Shown one piece after another: positions 62,347 to 64,000 of a DNA stretch of 64,000 nt (position 1 is the stretch's first letter; every line of letters begins with the position of its first letter). Position numbers and translations under genes: made by a program. The DNA comes from Nocardia iowensis (GTDB lineage: Bacteria > Actinomycetota > Actinomycetes > Mycobacteriales > Mycobacteriaceae), in the NCBI RefSeq assembly GCF_019222765.1, contig NZ_CP078145.1:6634001-6698000 (forward strand), in the 5' to 3' direction. The notes beneath the pieces were generated by a model. It was given only the letters and a program-made list of their open reading frames with translations, had not been told where the DNA came from and did no database searches.

Positions 62347-63671
62347 AGAGCCTCCCGTGTCGTCGACGCACCGCCGTGCGGCACACCGGGCCAAGACGTG
62401 CAAGCGAATCCGCCGCGGACCGGAGCCAGCGGAATGGACGCGCGGACCGACCAGCCACCGTCGTGCTGGCCCGCGAGCAGTCGGCCGCCGAGCAGTTCGG
62501 CGCGCTGCGTCATCCCCGAGATCCCCATCCCCTTGCCCGGCTGCGCGGGCACACCGGCGGGCAACGTGTTGTCGACGGTCAACGTCACCGCCGCGGCATC
62601 CACCGCCACCCGGACGGACGCGGATGCACCCGGCGCGTGTTTGACGACGTTGGCCAGCGACTCCTGACCTATTCGATACAGCGCGAGCCCGACCGCGGGC
62701 GAGACCGCGCGCAGGTCGTCGGGGCACACATAACGCACATCGAGTCCGGCCCGCACGAAATCGCCGACCAGGCCCGCGATGTCCTCGACGCCCGGTTCCG
62801 GCGCCTGTTTGGACGGCCGCGCGTCGAGCAGGCCGACGGTGCGCCGGATATCGGCCATCGCCTGGCGGCCGAGCTGCTCGGCCTCGGTGAGCGCGTCCAC
62901 CGCCTCGTCGACTTCGCGATCGGTTTGCAGCGCGCGCCGCGCCGCGGTCAGATGCAGCAGGGTGATGCTCAGCGAATGCGCGATCACGTCGTGCACCTCG
63001 CGGGCGATCCGCCTGCGCTCCTCGTCGGCCGCCTGTGCCGCCCTGATGTTCTGGAACCCGCGCTCCTGATACAGGAATCGGCGCTGGTATTGCAGCATCA
63101 CCCCGGCCATCCAGCCGAATGCGACGCTGACCAGATAGCTCGGCAGGCCTTGCAGATGCCCGTTCGCCTCGAAGACCACCAGTTCCACCATCATCGCGAC
63201 GGCGGTCGGCACGCTGATCCGCTTCGGCGCGATCGCCGACACCTCACCGGCCGCGGCCACCAAAATGAACGGCGCGAGGTCCGGCGAGACGGGCTGGGCG
63301 AGGAACAGCGCCTCGGCCGCCATCGCGAACAGCCCGAGCGTCACCGGCCTTGGCATCACGCCAAGGAAGGCGTACATCGGTCCGAAGGCGGAGGTCAACA
63401 GCACGGCGAAGATCGGAAGGGCGGTCGGAAAGTAGCTGTGCCGCTGGACCGCCGCCGCGATGGCGACGATGAGCAGTGCCAGATCCACCGTGATGATCAC
63501 CGACGGCGGGTAATCGAAGGGCAGTTCCTCGACCCGGCGCTGGAACGAGACCACCGGCTGCCGCGCGAATTCGACGATGCGATCCCGCGACTGCCGCAGG
63601 TAGACCAGCACGCGCCGGAACCCGCGGGTCACCGGCCCGCCGGCCGGGGCGGAGACGCCGATCACACCCAT
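62343..63671 (-). CDS. Sensor histidine kinase (NarL/DesK group)
   Basis: 442 residues. Several membrane helices (about 57-195) form the sensor. The HisKA_3 phospho-acceptor is His227 in RRIAREVHDVIAHSL. The ATPase domain (about 335-430) has the N-box GQESLANVVKHA and GMGISGMTQRAELLGG. It phosphorylates the response regulator encoded by the overlapping gene. No large extracellular domain, so it may sense the membrane or an intramembrane signal. Confidence 0.95.
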   Translation of the reverse strand: MGVIGVSAPAGGPVTRGFRRVLVYLRQSRDRIVEFARQPVVSFQRRVEELPFDYPPSVIITVDLALLIVAIAAAVQRHSYFPTALPIFAVLLTSAFGPMYAFLGVMPRPVTLGLFAMAAEALFLAQPVSPDLAPFILVAAAGEVSAIAPKRISVPTAVAMMVELVVFEANGHLQGLPSYLVSVAFGWMAGVMLQYQRRFLYQERGFQNIRAAQAADEERRRIAREVHDVIAHSLSITLLHLTAARRALQTDREVDEAVDALTEAEQLGRQAMADIRRTVGLLDARPSKQAPEPGVEDIAGLVGDFVRAGLDVRYVCPDDLRAVSPAVGLALYRIGQESLANVVKHAPGASASVRVAVDAAAVTLTVDNTLPAGVPAQPGKGMGISGMTQRAELLGGRLLAGQHDGGWSVRASIPLAPVRGGFACTSWPGVPHGGASTTREAL

Positions 63672-63829
63672 GGCGTAAGGCTAACCGCCCGATACCGGCC
63701 CGTGCATCGTTCCGGAAGCGGTCTGCTTCTCCTACCGTGGGTGGAGATCAATTCGGGTCCCTGGCACGACGACAGCCCGACCGGACCGTCCGTAACGTGA
63801 GTCGTAGCGTCACACGAAAGGCAAGGGTC

Positions 63830-64000
63830 ATGTCCTGGGAAGAACAGCACGCCCGTACCGAAGTTGTGCACACTGTCCTCGCCCGCGCCGCCGTCGACCC
63901 GGCAGATCCGCACCTGTTCACCGACCTCCCGGGGCTGGAGCGGCTGTTCGGTGACGCGGACGGGCTGTTGCTCGCCTTGCGCTATCGCTGGAATATTCAC
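63830..64000 (+). CDS. Hypothetical protein (3' end outside window)
   Basis: The ATG at 63830 follows AAAGGCAAGGGTC. The visible 57 residues (MSWEEQHARTEVVHTVLA..., then PGLERLFGDADGLLLALRYRW) run to the window edge without a stop. Hydrophilic and helical, with no known motif. It is divergent from the histidine kinase gene across about 158 bp, which carries its promoter. Confidence 0.7.
   Translation, partial: MSWEEQHARTEVVHTVLARAAVDPADPHLFTDLPGLERLFGDADGLLLALRYRWNIH

Overview
This is a high-GC actinobacterial chromosome segment, most likely from Nocardia or a close relative in the Mycobacteriales. The base composition and coding density support this. So does the gene order: gltX, a fumarylacetoacetate-hydrolase (FAH) family gene, an MFS gene, leuB, serA, then ilvC-ilvN-ilvB, a PH-domain gene, a DoxX gene, an LppZ-like lipoprotein, gatB and pfkA. 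From memory, this is the order of the Mycobacterium tuberculosis Rv2992c-Rv3010c region. Here that backbone is split by about 34 kb of extra genes between serA and ilvC, and ilvD sits next to the ilv genes. No rRNA, tRNA, CRISPR array, insertion sequence or integrase was recognised.

Layout. 1-7765: gltX (3' end outside the window), FAH-family hydrolase, MFS exporter, TetR regulator, Uma2-family protein, leuB and serA. 7883-14880: a TetR regulator with matching operators and a fused SDR/alpha-beta hydrolase, a 39-residue small protein, a LysR/MFS divergon, an RlaP-type nucleotidyltransferase, an HxlR regulator and a cold-shock protein. 15025-26381: an Imm-5-like protein, then a myo-inositol catabolism and uptake locus (iolD, iolB, aldolase, iolC, ABC ATPase, permease, binding protein, iolE) diverging from a LacI-type regulator and iolG. 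Shared GAGCGCTC palindromes lie between the two arms.

26500-36600 is an accessory defence island of more mixed composition. It holds a complete type II restriction-modification set: a C5 cytosine methyltransferase, a Vsr endonuclease and an NgoMIV-family restriction enzyme. Beside it is an operon of a zinc-knuckle (degenerate HNH-like) protein, a ParB-like protein and a SNF2-type helicase. That operon is transcribed away from a putative regulator across a repeat-rich promoter. The three-gene operon is the best candidate here for an undescribed system.

36664-41571: a MoxR ATPase / small protein / VWA operon with ATGA overlaps, a PPOX-fold protein, an SRPBCC protein, and small membrane and secreted His-rich proteins. 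41670-48508: branched-chain amino acid synthesis (ilvC, ilvN, ilvB, ilvD). ilvB is preceded by a short leader peptide with Leu-Val-Ile codons and a terminator-type attenuator. 48784-56210: DoxX protein, LppZ-like lipoprotein, gatB, a perfect 80-bp tandem duplication, a lipoprotein hydrolase, a protein made of two copies of an antitoxin-like unit, and pfkA. 56282-64000: two paralogous membrane Ser/Thr kinases with the same cysteine-containing C-terminal domain, a class A beta-lactamase-like lipoprotein between them, a NarL-type two-component pair, and the start of one more gene.
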